DNA of 64,000 nucleotides from Bradyrhizobium quebecense (GCF_013373795.3 NZ_CP088022.1:3534001-3598000), one strand, 5' to 3'; positions 17,354 through 26,441 are shown, counted from the stretch's first letter. Notes: a model not told the origin generated them from the letters alone. Program-made: numbers and translations.

Positions 17354-18112
17354 ATGTCGACCGAAAAGCAACGTCAGCAAGGTGGAATCGCGGAAACCTT
17401 CCGCGTGGCCGTGCAGGCGCTGATCATCGCGCTAGTCATCCGCACCTTCCTGTTCCAGTCCTTCAACATCCCGTCGGAGTCGATGGAATCGACGTTGCTG
17501 GTCGGCGACTACCTTTTTCTCTCGAAATACAGCTACGGCTACACGCACTATTCCCTGCCCTTCTCGCCGCCGCTGTTCTCGGGCCGCATCTTCGGCTCCG
17601 AACCCAAGCCCGGCGACGTCGTGGTGTTCCGGCTGCCGAGCGACGACTCCGTTGATTTCATCAAGCGCGTGATCGGCCTGCCCGGCGATCGCATTCAAAT
17701 GATCGACGGGCAGCTGTACATCAACGGCACCGCGGTGAAGCGCGAGCGGGTCGATGACTATGTCGATCGCGACGAGGGGCCGCGCCCGGTCCGCGTCAAG
17801 CGCTGGCGCGAGACCCTGCCGAACGGGGTCAGCTACGACACGCTCGATCGCATCGAGCGGTCCGAATACGACAACACGCCGGTCTATGTGGTGCCGCCGG
17901 GGCATTTCTTCGCGATGGGCGACAACCGCGACAACTCGGCCGACAGCCGCGTACCGCCCGCGCGCGGCGGCGTCGGCTACGTGCCGTTCGAGAACCTCAT
18001 CGGGCAAGCCAAGGTGATCTTTTTCTCGATCGGCAATGACGCGCCGGCATGGCAAGTGTGGCGCTGGCCGTCCTCGGTGCGCTGGAACCGGCTGTTCACC
18101 GGCATTCACTGA
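17354..18112 (+). CDS. lepB: Signal peptidase I
   Basis: A 252-residue inner-membrane protease that cleaves signal peptides. A single N-terminal membrane segment (about 18-36, VAVQALIIALVIRTFLF) is followed by box B with catalytic Ser43 (NIPSESMESTLL), the general-base Lys104 in box D (DFIKRVIGLPGD) and box E GDNRDNSADSR. The start at 17354 is preceded by AGGAACCGGGACC. A second paralogue usually sits in the rnc-era operon of alphaproteobacteria; this one stands alone after argE, so it may be the accessory copy. Confidence 0.95.
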   Translation: MSTEKQRQQGGIAETFRVAVQALIIALVIRTFLFQSFNIPSESMESTLLVGDYLFLSKYSYGYTHYSLPFSPPLFSGRIFGSEPKPGDVVVFRLPSDDSVDFIKRVIGLPGDRIQMIDGQLYINGTAVKRERVDDYVDRDEGPRPVRVKRWRETLPNGVSYDTLDRIERSEYDNTPVYVVPPGHFFAMGDNRDNSADSRVPPARGGVGYVPFENLIGQAKVIFFSIGNDAPAWQVWRWPSSVRWNRLFTGIH

Positions 18113-18126
18113 TGTTCCGAGCGCAG

Positions 18127-18152
18127 GGCGGGTTAGCGAAGCGTAACCCGCC
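18127..18152. terminator. Palindromic hairpin after lepB
   Basis: A 9-bp stem (GGCGGGTTA/TAACCCGCC) with an eight-base loop begins 15 bases after the lepB stop, between convergent genes. The sequence is typical of a dispersed repeat as well as a terminator. Confidence 0.6.
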
Positions 18153-18196
18153 GCACCGTCGGCGGATACGCCTTCGGCTCATCCGCCTATACAGCA

Positions 18197-19111
18197 TCAC
18201 AACCCATCCGGCGGCAGGCCGGGCCCCGTCGCGGCCGGGCGGAGCTTGTCGCGCTTGCGCTCGCGGTAGAAGGCGTAGAGGCCGGAGGCGACGATGATCG
18301 CAGCGCCCGCGAGCATCCGAACGTCGGGCTGGTGGCCGAAGGCGAGATAACCGAGCAGCATAGCCCACAGCAATGCGGAGTAGCGGAACGGCGCCACCGC
18401 CGAGATGTCGCCCGTGCGCAGCGACACGATGATGCATTGGTAGCCGATCAGGATCAGCACCGCGGCCAGCACGAGCAGGCCGAGGGCGTAGCCGGACGGC
18501 GGTTTCCAGCCGCCCAGCGGGACAAGAACAGCAGCGCCTGCCGTCGTCACCGTCACGGTGGTGAGCAGCGTGATGAACACGGTCGGCAGCGCTTTCGGGA
18601 TGCGGCGGGTGGCGAGATCGCGCACCGCGCAGAAGCCGACCGACGCCAGCGCCAGAAGCGAGGCCTGGCTGAAGCCCTCCGCCCCCGGCCGGACGATGAC
18701 CAGCACGCCGATGAAGCCGGCGGCGATCGCAAGCCAGCGCCGCCAGCCGACCGGCTCGCCGAACACCAGCGCCGCGCCCAGCGTGATCACGAGCGGCAGC
18801 GCCTGGAAGATCGCCGACGCATTGGCGAGCGGGATCTGCGAAATCGCCGAGAGATAGGTCAGCGTGCCGCCGATCTCGCCCATCACGCGCAATCCGACCG
18901 GCCAGATCAGCAGCGCACTGAAGCTGCGGAGCGCGTCGCGGTACCAGGCGAGTGCCGCGACCAGCACCATCGCGACCAAGCCGCGAACCAGCAGGATCTC
19001 CCCGATGTTGAGCTCCGCCGACACCGCCTTGGTGATGGTGTCATTGGCCGTGAAGCTGGCCATGGCCGCAGCCATGAACAGGCTGCCGCGAAGATTCGAG
19101 GAAAGGGCCAA
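18197..19111 (-). CDS. EamA/DMT-family transporter
   Basis: A 304-residue inner-membrane protein with ten hydrophobic segments in two five-helix EamA repeats (for example GGTLTYLSAISQIPLANASA in the first half and LLVLAAVLILIGYQCIIVSL in the second). Family members export metabolites or amino acids; the substrate is unknown. The frame opens with a TTG at 19111 and the conserved LSSNLRGSLFM, so I keep this start; an ATG at 19075 is the alternative. Confidence 0.85.
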   Translation of the reverse strand: MALSSNLRGSLFMAAAMASFTANDTITKAVSAELNIGEILLVRGLVAMVLVAALAWYRDALRSFSALLIWPVGLRVMGEIGGTLTYLSAISQIPLANASAIFQALPLVITLGAALVFGEPVGWRRWLAIAAGFIGVLVIVRPGAEGFSQASLLALASVGFCAVRDLATRRIPKALPTVFITLLTTVTVTTAGAAVLVPLGGWKPPSGYALGLLVLAAVLILIGYQCIIVSLRTGDISAVAPFRYSALLWAMLLGYLAFGHQPDVRMLAGAAIIVASGLYAFYRERKRDKLRPAATGPGLPPDGL

Positions 19112-19457
19112 AGTGAAAATGTCCGATCAGGACGAGGGCGGGCGTTGACTGGACTGACTTGCCAAAGCGGCGCAGCGAACTCAAGTCACAGATGGCTACA
19201 ATGCGGAAACATGCCGCAGTTCGCAGAAGCGGCGCGAACTCTGGTGGATCGCCGCCGGCCCCGTGCTCCCTCGCCCCGCTCTTGCGAGGAGAGGGTTGGG
19301 GTGACGGGCTGCCTCGGCAAACTCGGTGAAAGACGGACTCGCGGAGAGTCCCCCTCACCCGGATCGCATCTTGCGAAGCGATCCGACCTCTCCCCGCATG
19401 CGGGGCGAGGTGAAGCGGAAGCAGAAGCGGCGCGAGGGATCGCGCCGCGTTTTCTCA
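19112..19457. repeat. Intergenic repeats between the EamA and phosphotransferase genes
   Basis: No gene is seen in these 346 bases. They hold copies of dispersed sequence: CGAGGAGAGGGTTGGGGTGA (about 19274-19300) and a CCCTCACCCGGATCGC... segment ending in CGACCTCTCCCCGCATGCGGGGCGAGG (about 19350-19412) with a GCATGCGGGG hairpin. Both are of the type scattered through Bradyrhizobium and Rhodopseudomonas genomes. Confidence 0.55.
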
Positions 19458-20516
19458 TCAGGTTGCGCCGGCCTTCTGCGCGTATTCCCAAGACGCCTGG
19501 GACAGCGGCACGGTGCGCTTGGCCGACTCGAGGGCCTTGGCATTCGCGGCGGTGCCGTCGCGAACCCGGCCCGCAATGCCCTGCGTGATGCCGGCGAGGC
19601 GGAACAGGTTGTAGGAGAAGTACCAGTTCAGATCCGGCACAGCCATGCCGGTGACGTCGCAGTAGATCTGCGCGGCCTCGTCCTGGCTCGGAATGTTCAG
19701 CGCCTTGAGGTCGGCATTGGCGAGGCCCGGCATGGTCCACTGCATCAACAGATAGGTGAAGTCGGCCATGGGATCGCCGAGCGTCGACAATTCCCAGTCC
19801 AGCACCGCCTGCACCCGCGGCTCGGTGGCGTGGAAGATCATGTTGTCGAGGCGATAGTCGCCGTGCACGATCGAGACGCGCTTCTGCTCCGGCACCGTCT
19901 TCGGGAGCCACTCCGCCAGCTTCTCGAATTCAGGAATGTGCTGCGTCTCGGACGCACGATACTGCTTGGTCCAGCGGTCGACCTGGCGCGCAAAATAATT
20001 GCCGGGCTTGCCGAAATCGCCGAGGCCGATCTTTTCGGGATCGAGCATGTGCAGCTTCGCCAGCGTCTCGATCTTGCTGATGAAGATCTTGCGGCGCGCG
20101 TCGGGCTGCTGGCTCGGCAGCGTCGGATCCCAGAACACCCGCCCCTCCTCCATCGACATGATGTAGAAGGCCGAGCCGATCACCGCATCGTCGGTGCACA
20201 GCGCGTAGGCTTTCGCGACCGGGAAATTCTGCTTGCCGAGCGCCGCGATGACGCGGAACTCGCGATCCACCGCATGGGCCGACGGCAACAATTTACCGAA
20301 CGGACGGCGCCGCATCACATAGTTGCGGCCGGGGGTCTCGAGCTTGTAGGTCGGGTTGGACTGGCCACCCTTGAACTGCAGGACCTTGAGCGGGCCCTGA
20401 TAGCCCTCGACGTGTTCCTGCATCCAAGCCGCGAGGTCCGCCTCGTTGATACGATGGCGCTCCTCGACTTCCCTTGTGCCGGAAAATTCTTCGTCTTTCC
20501 TGACGCCGTCCGCCAC
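19458..20516 (-). CDS. Phosphotransferase (APH/choline-kinase fold) associated with acyl-CoA dehydrogenase
   Basis: A 352-residue kinase-fold protein of the branch usually found beside or fused to acyl-CoA dehydrogenases (ACAD10/11 type). The catalytic loop is His218-Gly-Asp220-Tyr-Arg-Leu-Asp-Asn225 (VHGDYRLDNMIF), and the metal-binding Asp240 lies in VLDWELSTLGDP. ACAD10/11-type kinase domains phosphorylate 4-hydroxyacyl-CoA so the dehydrogenase can remove the phosphate. The dehydrogenase gene lies 135 bases upstream on the same strand, so the pair probably acts together on hydroxy fatty acids. Confidence 0.88.
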   Translation of the reverse strand: MADGVRKDEEFSGTREVEERHRINEADLAAWMQEHVEGYQGPLKVLQFKGGQSNPTYKLETPGRNYVMRRRPFGKLLPSAHAVDREFRVIAALGKQNFPVAKAYALCTDDAVIGSAFYIMSMEEGRVFWDPTLPSQQPDARRKIFISKIETLAKLHMLDPEKIGLGDFGKPGNYFARQVDRWTKQYRASETQHIPEFEKLAEWLPKTVPEQKRVSIVHGDYRLDNMIFHATEPRVQAVLDWELSTLGDPMADFTYLLMQWTMPGLANADLKALNIPSQDEAAQIYCDVTGMAVPDLNWYFSYNLFRLAGITQGIAGRVRDGTAANAKALESAKRTVPLSQASWEYAQKAGAT

Positions 20517-20651
20517 GATGACGCTCCCTCAACTCATTTTTCTCGGCAGCACCGCCGGGCGCCGCCGCGATCAGGCTGGCACGCCAGCCTGATTTCTCTT
20601 TTTCATTTTGAGCACGATGTCAGCGCGAACGCCATGCGTTCCGCATCATGC

Positions 20652-21884
20652 TCAGTGCGACGTGTTTGCATACTTCCGAAGTTCAAGTCTGGCAATGGCG
20701 CGATTGTGCACCTCGTCCGGACCGTCGGCCAGCCGCAGCGTACGGATATGGGCATAGTCCTTGGCGAGCCCGGCCTCGTCGGAGACGCCGCCGCCGCCAT
20801 ATGCCTGGATCGCGTTGTCGATGATCCTCAGTGCCATGTTCGGTGCGGTGACCTTGATCATCGCGATCTCGGCCTGCGCGGTCTTGTTGCCGACCTTGTC
20901 CATCATGTCGGCGGCCTTGAGGCACAGCAGGCGATTCATCTCGATGTCGGCGCGGGCCTCGCCGATGCGCTGCTCCCAGACCGAATGCTCGATGATCTTC
21001 TTGCCGAACGCGGTGCGCGAGGCGAGCCGCTTCACCATCTTCTCCAGCGCCTCCTCGGCCTTGCCGATGGTGCGCATGCAGTGATGGATGCGGCCCGGGC
21101 CGAGACGGCCCTGCGCGATCTCGAAGCCGCGGCCCTCGCCAAGCAGGATGTTCTCCTTCGGCACGCGGACGTTTTCGAGCAGCACCTGGGCATGGCCGTG
21201 CGGCGCATCGTCGAAGCCGAACACCGGCAGCATCTTCTCGACCTTGATGCCGGGAGTGTCGAGCGGCACCAGGATCTGCGATTGCTGCTGATGCTTGGCG
21301 GCGTTGAAGTCAGTCTTGCCCATCAGGATCGCGATCTTGCAGCGGGGATCGCCGACGCCCGACGACCACCATTTGCGGCCGTTGATGACGTAGTGGTCGC
21401 CGTCGCGCTCGATGCGGGTCTCGATGTTGGTGGCGTCAGACGAAGCCACGGCCGGCTCGGTCATCAGGAAGGCGGAGCGGATCTCGCCGTCCATCAGCGG
21501 GCGCAGCCATTTGCGCTTCTGCTCCTTGGTGCCGTAGCGGATGAACACTTCCATGTTGCCGGTATCGGGAGCGGAGCAGTTGAACACTTCGGATGCCCAG
21601 GAGATACGGCCCATCTCTTCCGACAGCAGCGCGTATTCGAGGTTGCTCAATCCCGCGCCGTGGAATTCATCGTCCTCATGCGAGGACGGCGGCATGAACA
21701 TGTTCCAGAGGCCCTCGGCCTTCGCCTTCTTCTTCAGATCCTCAAGGATCGGGATCACCTTCCAGCGCGGGCCTTCGGCATCCTGCTTGTCGTAGATCGG
21801 CACCGCCGGACGAACATGCGTCTTCATGAAGGCCTGAACGCGCTCAAGCCATTCCTTCTGCCTGGCCGACAACGTGAAATCCAT
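20652..21884 (-). CDS. Acyl-CoA dehydrogenase
   Basis: A 410-residue flavoprotein of the FadE/ACAD11 type. The frame opens upstream at 22064, but the ATG at 21884 has GGAG seven bases before it and gives the family N-terminus [23 protein letters not shown] and substrate motifs are [29 protein letters not shown] and the C-terminal [20 protein letters not shown], then [12 protein letters not shown]. Together with the phosphotransferase downstream it fits oxidation of a hydroxylated acyl-CoA. It is divergent from a TetR gene. Confidence 0.93.
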   Translation of the reverse strand: MDFTLSARQKEWLERVQAFMKTHVRPAVPIYDKQDAEGPRWKVIPILEDLKKKAKAEGLWNMFMPPSSHEDDEFHGAGLSNLEYALLSEEMGRISWASEVFNCSAPDTGNMEVFIRYGTKEQKRKWLRPLMDGEIRSAFLMTEPAVASSDATNIETRIERDGDHYVINGRKWWSSGVGDPRCKIAILMGKTDFNAAKHQQQSQILVPLDTPGIKVEKMLPVFGFDDAPHGHAQVLLENVRVPKENILLGEGRGFEIAQGRLGPGRIHHCMRTIGKAEEALEKMVKRLASRTAFGKKIIEHSVWEQRIGEARADIEMNRLLCLKAADMMDKVGNKTAQAEIAMIKVTAPNMALRIIDNAIQAYGGGGVSDEAGLAKDYAHIRTLRLADGPDEVHNRAIARLELRKYANTSH

Positions 21885-22059
21885 GGGACGCTCCTCGTTT
21901 CCTAGACTTGGGCTTTGGACCTGGCCTTGAGTTCGGGCCTTGGCCTTTTGGGCAACATTGTTGACCTCGCCTCCGCGGCCCGCAAGGGCGTTCACGGAAA
22001 CGGCGGCGGTGGCGTGCCAGAACGCCGCCCCGCGATCAGCGGATTGACATTTCCGGTTC

Positions 22060-22090
22060 TTCAAACGATAGTTTCATACAAATGTTTGAA
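22060..22090. promoter_or_regulatory. Candidate TetR operator
   Basis: Inverted half-sites TTCAAAC (22060-22066) and GTTTGAA (22084-22090), centred at 22075, lie between the divergent acyl-CoA dehydrogenase and TetR genes. A second imperfect symmetry (GTTTCA...TGAAAT) overlaps the right half. This is position and symmetry only. Confidence 0.45.
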
Positions 22091-22155
22091 ATGCAACTCC
22101 CTGTCGTCTTCGTCATTCCCCGGCGCACCGCGGAATAACGGAAAGGCTCTCAGCC

Positions 22156-22845
22156 ATGGCCAGCGACCAGACCCGATCCGCCATTCTCGCCGCCGCCGAG
22201 CGGCTCTATGCCGACCGCGGCTTCGGCGACGTCACGCTGCGCGACATCGTCGCGGAGGCAAACGTCAACCTCGCGGCGGTGAACTATCATTTCGGCTCCA
22301 AGGACGAATTGATCGCGGAGCTGTTCGTCACCCGCAGCATCCAGACCAACCGCGAACGTCTCAATGAATTGAAGGCGGCCGAGGAATCAGGCGGCGGACG
22401 CGCCTCGATCGAGGACATCATGCGCGCCCTCGTCGGCCCGACCCTGCGCGGCTGCCTCGGGCCGGATCGCGAGGGCTCGACCGCGGCGCGCTTCATGATC
22501 CGCGCCTCGATCGAATCGGTGCCGCCGATCCGCCGTATCAAGAACCGCGAGGTCGATCATTTGCGCAAATTCGCCGCGGCGATGCGCCGCGCGATGCCGG
22601 GCCGCGACGACACCGAGCTCTATTGGGGCCTGCACTTCGCGCTCGCGATGGCGCATCACACCATCCGCGAGAAGGAACGCCTGCTGCGGCTATCCGAAGG
22701 CAAATGCGACCTCGACGACGTCCGCGCCATCATCGATCGCGTGGTCACGGTCTCGGTGATGGCGCTGACGATGGGCGACGTGCCGAGCAAGCCGGCGCTG
22801 CGGCCGGTCGTGGTGCACGGCCGACTGACGCGCCAGGATTTGTGA
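22156..22845 (+). CDS. TetR-family transcriptional regulator
   Basis: A 229-residue regulator with an N-terminal helix-turn-helix (about residues 5-52: RSAILAAAERLYADRGFGDV, then TLRDIVAEANVNLAAVNYHFGSKDELI) and an all-helical ligand domain of the C-terminal type seen in CerR/YbiH-like regulators. It starts with an ATG that has GGAAAGG upstream. Its gene is divergent from the acyl-CoA dehydrogenase, so it most likely represses that operon until an acyl-CoA or fatty acid binds; the ligand is inference. Confidence 0.93.
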   Translation: MASDQTRSAILAAAERLYADRGFGDVTLRDIVAEANVNLAAVNYHFGSKDELIAELFVTRSIQTNRERLNELKAAEESGGGRASIEDIMRALVGPTLRGCLGPDREGSTAARFMIRASIESVPPIRRIKNREVDHLRKFAAAMRRAMPGRDDTELYWGLHFALAMAHHTIREKERLLRLSEGKCDLDDVRAIIDRVVTVSVMALTMGDVPSKPALRPVVVHGRLTRQDL

Positions 22846-22861
22846 GAGGCCCTGCCCTCAA

Positions 22862-22966
22862 GCGCGATTTTCCATCACGCTTCATTTTCTTCTGAGCACG
22901 ATCCGCGCAAACGCCTTGCGCTTGTCGCGACGGAAAACCGCTTCACACTTTTCCTGATCGTGCCTT
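22862..22966. repeat. Interspersed repeat, family C
   Basis: Between the TetR and RidA genes lies a repeat-like segment with GAGCACGATC...GACGGAAAACCGCTTCACACTTTTCCTGATCGTGC. The outer GCACGATC/GATCGTGC arms are complementary. A degenerate relative lies at about 20605-20636. Confidence 0.5.
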
Positions 22967-23360
22967 ACACGACCGCGACGCAATCGATCTCGATATCGAA
23001 CGGCCCGGTCCATTCCGGGATGCAGACGAAGATCCGCGCCGGCAGATCATCGGCGAAATATCTCCGGTAGATCGCGTTGAAAGTCGCGAAGTGTCTTGCC
23101 GAGGTGCAGAAGATGTTGCACTTCATCACGTTGTCGAACGACGCGCCGGCCGCCTCCAGACACTGTTTGAGCTGCTCCATCACCAGCTCGCTCTGCCGCT
23201 CGATCGAGGCGCCGGCGGCGATCTCGCCGGTTGCCGGATCGAACGGCGGCAGGCCGGACACGAAGATCATGTTGCCGGCGCGGGTGACTGCCGATGCCGG
23301 CGCTTTCCAACGCTCCAGCCAGCTCGAGATCGGTTCGACGCGCACCACTTCCCGTTTCAT
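22965..23360 (-). CDS. RidA/YjgF-family protein
   Basis: A 131-residue member of the Rid superfamily, whose best-known members hydrolyse reactive enamine/imine intermediates. The start chosen is ATG 23360 (MKREVVRVEPISSW) with GAAGG eight bases upstream; a GTG at 23369 is possible but overlaps that site. The core FVSGLPPFDPATGEI and LEAAGASFDNVMKCNIF are typical. The usual arginine that binds the carboxylate is present in LPARIFVCIPEW. Not obviously linked to its neighbours. Confidence 0.9.
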   Translation of the reverse strand: MKREVVRVEPISSWLERWKAPASAVTRAGNMIFVSGLPPFDPATGEIAAGASIERQSELVMEQLKQCLEAAGASFDNVMKCNIFCTSARHFATFNAIYRRYFADDLPARIFVCIPEWTGPFDIEIDCVAVV

Positions 23361-23509
23361 GATTGGCACCTTCGATAGGGGATCGATGGCGCCAATCTAG
23401 CAGGCTCGTGTCAAGAATGCTTCGATACAGGTCGAAGTGTTGTAGCGCAGTAGACCGTCATCCTTGTAAGTCTCGAATCGCCGGATCGGCTAGAATGTCC
23501 GGCGCGGTG

Positions 23510-23574
23510 ACGGACGGGAGACCGCTTCATCCCAGGGCATCGAAGCCCGAACCTCAGCGCGGCGCCCCGTCCGT
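23510..23574 (+). ncRNA. Structured left-end RNA of IS110 element (possible bridge RNA part)
   Basis: Directly upstream of the IS110 transposase a 9-bp stem (ACGGACGGG at 23510-23518 with CCCGTCCGT at 23566-23574) encloses an inner stem GCTTC/GAAGC (23524-23528 with 23542-23546). IS110-group elements are known to make a structured bridge RNA from the non-coding left end. Position and nested stems fit that, but transcription and loop identities are not established. Confidence 0.4.
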
Positions 23575-23641
23575 TGTTCCATTGAACCCGAACAGTCGCG
23601 AGGGCCGCCTGGCGAGCCCGATTGCGCAAGGAGGGGTGCAG

Positions 23642-24592
23642 ATGGAAGCGATCTATGTTGGCATTGATGTGTCGAAGGACCGGTTGGACGTGCATGTCCG
23701 TCCGGGCGAGGAAGCCTTTGCCGTGGCGCGTGACGGCAAAGGCTTGGAAGAGCTTGTTGCGCGCTTGCAGGCGATCTCGCCGGTGCTGATTGCGGTAGAG
23801 GCAACTGGCGGCTTCGAGACGATCGTTGCTGCTGCGCTGGCCGGCGCCCAGCTGCCGCTGGTGGTGGTCAACCCGGCCCAAATCCGGCACTTCGCGCAGG
23901 CGGTTGGTCAGCGTGCCAAGACGGACCCGATCGATGCGGCGGTGATCGCGCGGTTTGTCGAGGCCGTGAAGCCGGAGCCGCGTGCCATGCCGGATCAGGA
24001 AGCTCGGCTGCTGGCTGAGCTGGTCAGCCGCCGACGGCAGATCATCGAGATGATCGTTGCCGAGCGTCAGCGCGAGAAGCGCGCCGAGAACGTCCGCGTC
24101 CGCAAGAGCCTTGTCCGCCATATCAAGGTCCTCGAGAAGGAGCTGCCGGAGATCGACAACGACATCGACACGCTGGTGCGCGGCTCGCCAGTCTGGCGCG
24201 CCAAGGAGGAGCTGCTGGTCAGCTTTCCTGGTGTGAGCAACACCCTCGCGCGGACCTTCCTTGCCGAGGTGCCGGAGCTCGGCGCGCTCAATCGGCGCCA
24301 GATTGCGAGCCTCGCCGGTCTTGCCCCGTTCACCCGCCAGTCGGGCCGCTGGAAGGGCAAGAGCATGATCGGCGGCGGAAGAGCCAAGCTGCGTGCCGGG
24401 CTCTACATGGCCGCTCTGTCGGCCAGCCGATACCATCCGCAGCTCAAGGTCTTCTACCGGCGCCTGGTGACCGCTGGAAAGCCCAAGATGGTCGCCCTCA
24501 TCGCCGTTGCGCGCAAAGTCCTACAACCCTCAACGCCATGCTCAGGGACCAAAAACCATGGCAACCCGCTTGACCAAGAACACAGTCGCTGA
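23642..24592 (+). CDS. IS110-family transposase, frameshift near the 3' end
   Basis: A 316-residue transposase with a RuvC-like DEDD domain: Asp in VGIDVSKDRLDVHV, Glu in AVEATGGFE, and two Asp in AKTDPIDAAVIARF. The C-terminal serine domain holds SFPGVSNTLARTFL and LAPFTRQSGRWKGKS. The start at 23642 is preceded by GGAGGGGTGCAG. After VARKVL the frame gives QPSTPCSGTKNHG; one base further the expected ending TTLNAMLRDQKPWQP appears and stops at 24573. A single-base loss near 24525 explains this. Element ends cannot be fixed by eye, since the family lacks clear terminal repeats. Confidence 0.85.
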   Translation: MEAIYVGIDVSKDRLDVHVRPGEEAFAVARDGKGLEELVARLQAISPVLIAVEATGGFETIVAAALAGAQLPLVVVNPAQIRHFAQAVGQRAKTDPIDAAVIARFVEAVKPEPRAMPDQEARLLAELVSRRRQIIEMIVAERQREKRAENVRVRKSLVRHIKVLEKELPEIDNDIDTLVRGSPVWRAKEELLVSFPGVSNTLARTFLAEVPELGALNRRQIASLAGLAPFTRQSGRWKGKSMIGGGRAKLRAGLYMAALSASRYHPQLKVFYRRLVTAGKPKMVALIAVARKVLQPSTPCSGTKNHGNPLDQEHSR

Positions 24593-24682
24593 GGTGCGAG
24601 CTCTTGCGAGCCTCGAAGGATGAACGGCCCGGCCGGTGGCCGATTCATCCTTATCGGCTAACGGCTGTTGGCGCACCAGCGC

Positions 24683-25909
24683 CTACAGGATCCCCTGCGC
24701 CTTCAACCCTTCGACCTTGGCGTCGTCATAGCCGATGGTCGCCAGCACGTCCTTGGTGTCGGCCCCGAGCAGCGGCGGGGCGCGGTATTCGGTGATCGGC
24801 GTGCCCGAGAAGGTCAGCGCATTGCGGATCAGCGACAGGTTCGGCTCGAAAGGATGATCGACCTTCACCCGCATGCCGCGTGACTGCACGTGCGGGTCGC
24901 TGAACACCTGCTCGAAGTTGTTGATCGGGCCCGACGGCACGCCCGCCTCCTCGAGCTTCTCCAGCCAGTAGGCGACCGGATGCTTCAGGAACAGGCCGGC
25001 GAAGATCGCCATGATCTCCTTGCCGTGCACGACGCGGTCGTTGTTCTTGACGAAGCGCTTGTCGTTGGCGAGTTCGGGTTCGCCGAGCACGGCGCAGGTG
25101 CGCTGGAACTGGCCGTCATTGCCGACCACCAGCATCAATTCGCCGTCGGTGCAGCGGAACACGCCGGCCGGCATGCCGCCATTGCCCCAGGTGCCGCGGC
25201 GCGGCGGCATGTTGCCGTTGACGAGATAGATCTGCAGCCAGTGCGACAGCGAGGCGATCACCGTGTCGAACAGGCAGACGTCGACATGCTGCCCTTCGCC
25301 GTTGTTGGCGTCGCGATGGTACAGCGCCGAAAGAATTCCGATCGAGGTGTTCATGCCGGTCATGTAGTCGACGATCGAGGGGCCGACCTTCATTGGGCCC
25401 GCGCCGGGCTCGCCGTCGATATGGCCCGTCACGCTCATCAGGCCGCCCATCGCCTGCAGGATCGCGTCATAGCCGGCGCGCGTGGCGTACGGACCGGTCT
25501 GGCCGAAGCCGGTCACCGAGCAATAGATGATGCCGGGGTTGAGCTGCTTGATGGTGTCGTAATCGAGGCCGTAGCGCTTGAGGTCGCCGACCTTGTAGTT
25601 CTCCATCATCACGTCGACCGACTTGGCGAGCTCGCGGATGATCGCCTGCCCTTCGGGCTTGGCGATATTGACCGTGACCGACTTCTTGTTGCGGTTGGCG
25701 CAGAGGTAGAACGAGTTGTTGTTGTTCGCCTTGCCTTCGGGATCGGCGAGATAGGGCGGGCCGAAGGCGCGGGCGTCGTCGCCGCCGCCGGGCCGCTCGA
25801 TCTTGATCACCTCGGCGCCGAGATCCGCCAGCATCTGGGCCGACAGCGGGCCCGCGAGCACCCGCGTCAGGTCGAGAATCTTGATGCCCGAAAGTGGCAG
25901 AGCCGACAT
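24683..25909 (-). CDS. CaiB/BaiF-family CoA-transferase
   Basis: A 408-residue family III CoA-transferase, which moves CoA between carboxylic acids. It starts MSALPLSGIKILDLTRVLAGP; the catalytic aspartate is Asp181 in GPSIVDYMTGMN. Other blocks are GADVIKIE-like GAEVIKIERPGGGDDAR and YCSVTGFGQTGPYATRAGYD. Length is standard. The IS110 element ends close to its 3' end, but the gene is intact. Donor and acceptor are unknown; formyl-/succinyl-CoA type substrates are common in the family. Confidence 0.92.
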   Translation of the reverse strand: MSALPLSGIKILDLTRVLAGPLSAQMLADLGAEVIKIERPGGGDDARAFGPPYLADPEGKANNNNSFYLCANRNKKSVTVNIAKPEGQAIIRELAKSVDVMMENYKVGDLKRYGLDYDTIKQLNPGIIYCSVTGFGQTGPYATRAGYDAILQAMGGLMSVTGHIDGEPGAGPMKVGPSIVDYMTGMNTSIGILSALYHRDANNGEGQHVDVCLFDTVIASLSHWLQIYLVNGNMPPRRGTWGNGGMPAGVFRCTDGELMLVVGNDGQFQRTCAVLGEPELANDKRFVKNNDRVVHGKEIMAIFAGLFLKHPVAYWLEKLEEAGVPSGPINNFEQVFSDPHVQSRGMRVKVDHPFEPNLSLIRNALTFSGTPITEYRAPPLLGADTKDVLATIGYDDAKVEGLKAQGIL

Positions 25910-26195
25910 GAACGTTCCTCCGAAATCTTGCTAAATCTTGATTGTCCGGCGCCGGACCGTGTCTTGCCCGTGTCCTGCCCGTCTCCTGGGCGCGCCAGAG
26001 CTTGCCGATACACCATTTTGCTGCCGCGAGCACTGCATTGTCGGCATGAAGCCATCCCCGTGTGGCGCAGCGGCGGGGGCCCTTCGGGAACCGGCCGCGA
26101 GTTTCGGGCCGATTGCCGCCACGCGAAATTGTGAAGTTGGCCGACACCGATTTGCCGCAGCATCAGCGGTATTTTACCGCGACGAGGAGGACATC

Positions 26196-26441
26196 ATGCG
26201 GACGATCGCAACAGTCGGACTGCTGCTCACCCTGCTTGCGGCCGCAATGCCGCCGGCGGATGCGCGCGGCGGCCACGGCCATGGCGGCGGCTTGCACGGC
26301 ATGCATGCCGGCGGCGTAAGTCGCGGTGGCGGATTTGCCGCCGACAAACGCCACGCCGACGACCCCTACACCAAGGCAGCCTCCGAAGAGGAGGACCGCC
26401 TGCTCAACAACAAGCTGAAGAGCATCTGCCGCGGCTGCTAA
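26196..26441 (+). CDS. Small secreted His/Gly-rich protein
   Basis: An 81-residue protein with a clear Sec signal peptide (MRTIATVGLLLTLLAAAMPPADA, cleavage near residue 23). The mature part starts RGGHGHGGGLHGMHAGG, a His/Gly/Met-rich stretch that could bind metal, and ends EEDRLLNNKLKSICRGC. The start ATG at 26196 has a strong GAGGAGG. I do not recognise a family. The C-terminal Cys pair and charged helix may serve dimerisation or anchoring. Confidence 0.75.
   Translation: MRTIATVGLLLTLLAAAMPPADARGGHGHGGGLHGMHAGGVSRGGGFAADKRHADDPYTKAASEEEDRLLNNKLKSICRGC

Noticed and set aside
19326..21905. An 859-codon plus-strand open frame opposite the phosphotransferase and acyl-CoA dehydrogenase
   Set aside because: Composition is typical of antisense frames in high-GC DNA and both genes on the other strand are certain. 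The same holds for 3504-5213, 6469-8088, 29119-30606 and 42332-43990.
24617..24655. AAGGATGAA...TTCATCCTT hairpin after the IS110 gene
   Set aside because: It could be a terminator or the right end of the element, but there is no second copy in the window to decide, so it is not listed as a feature.
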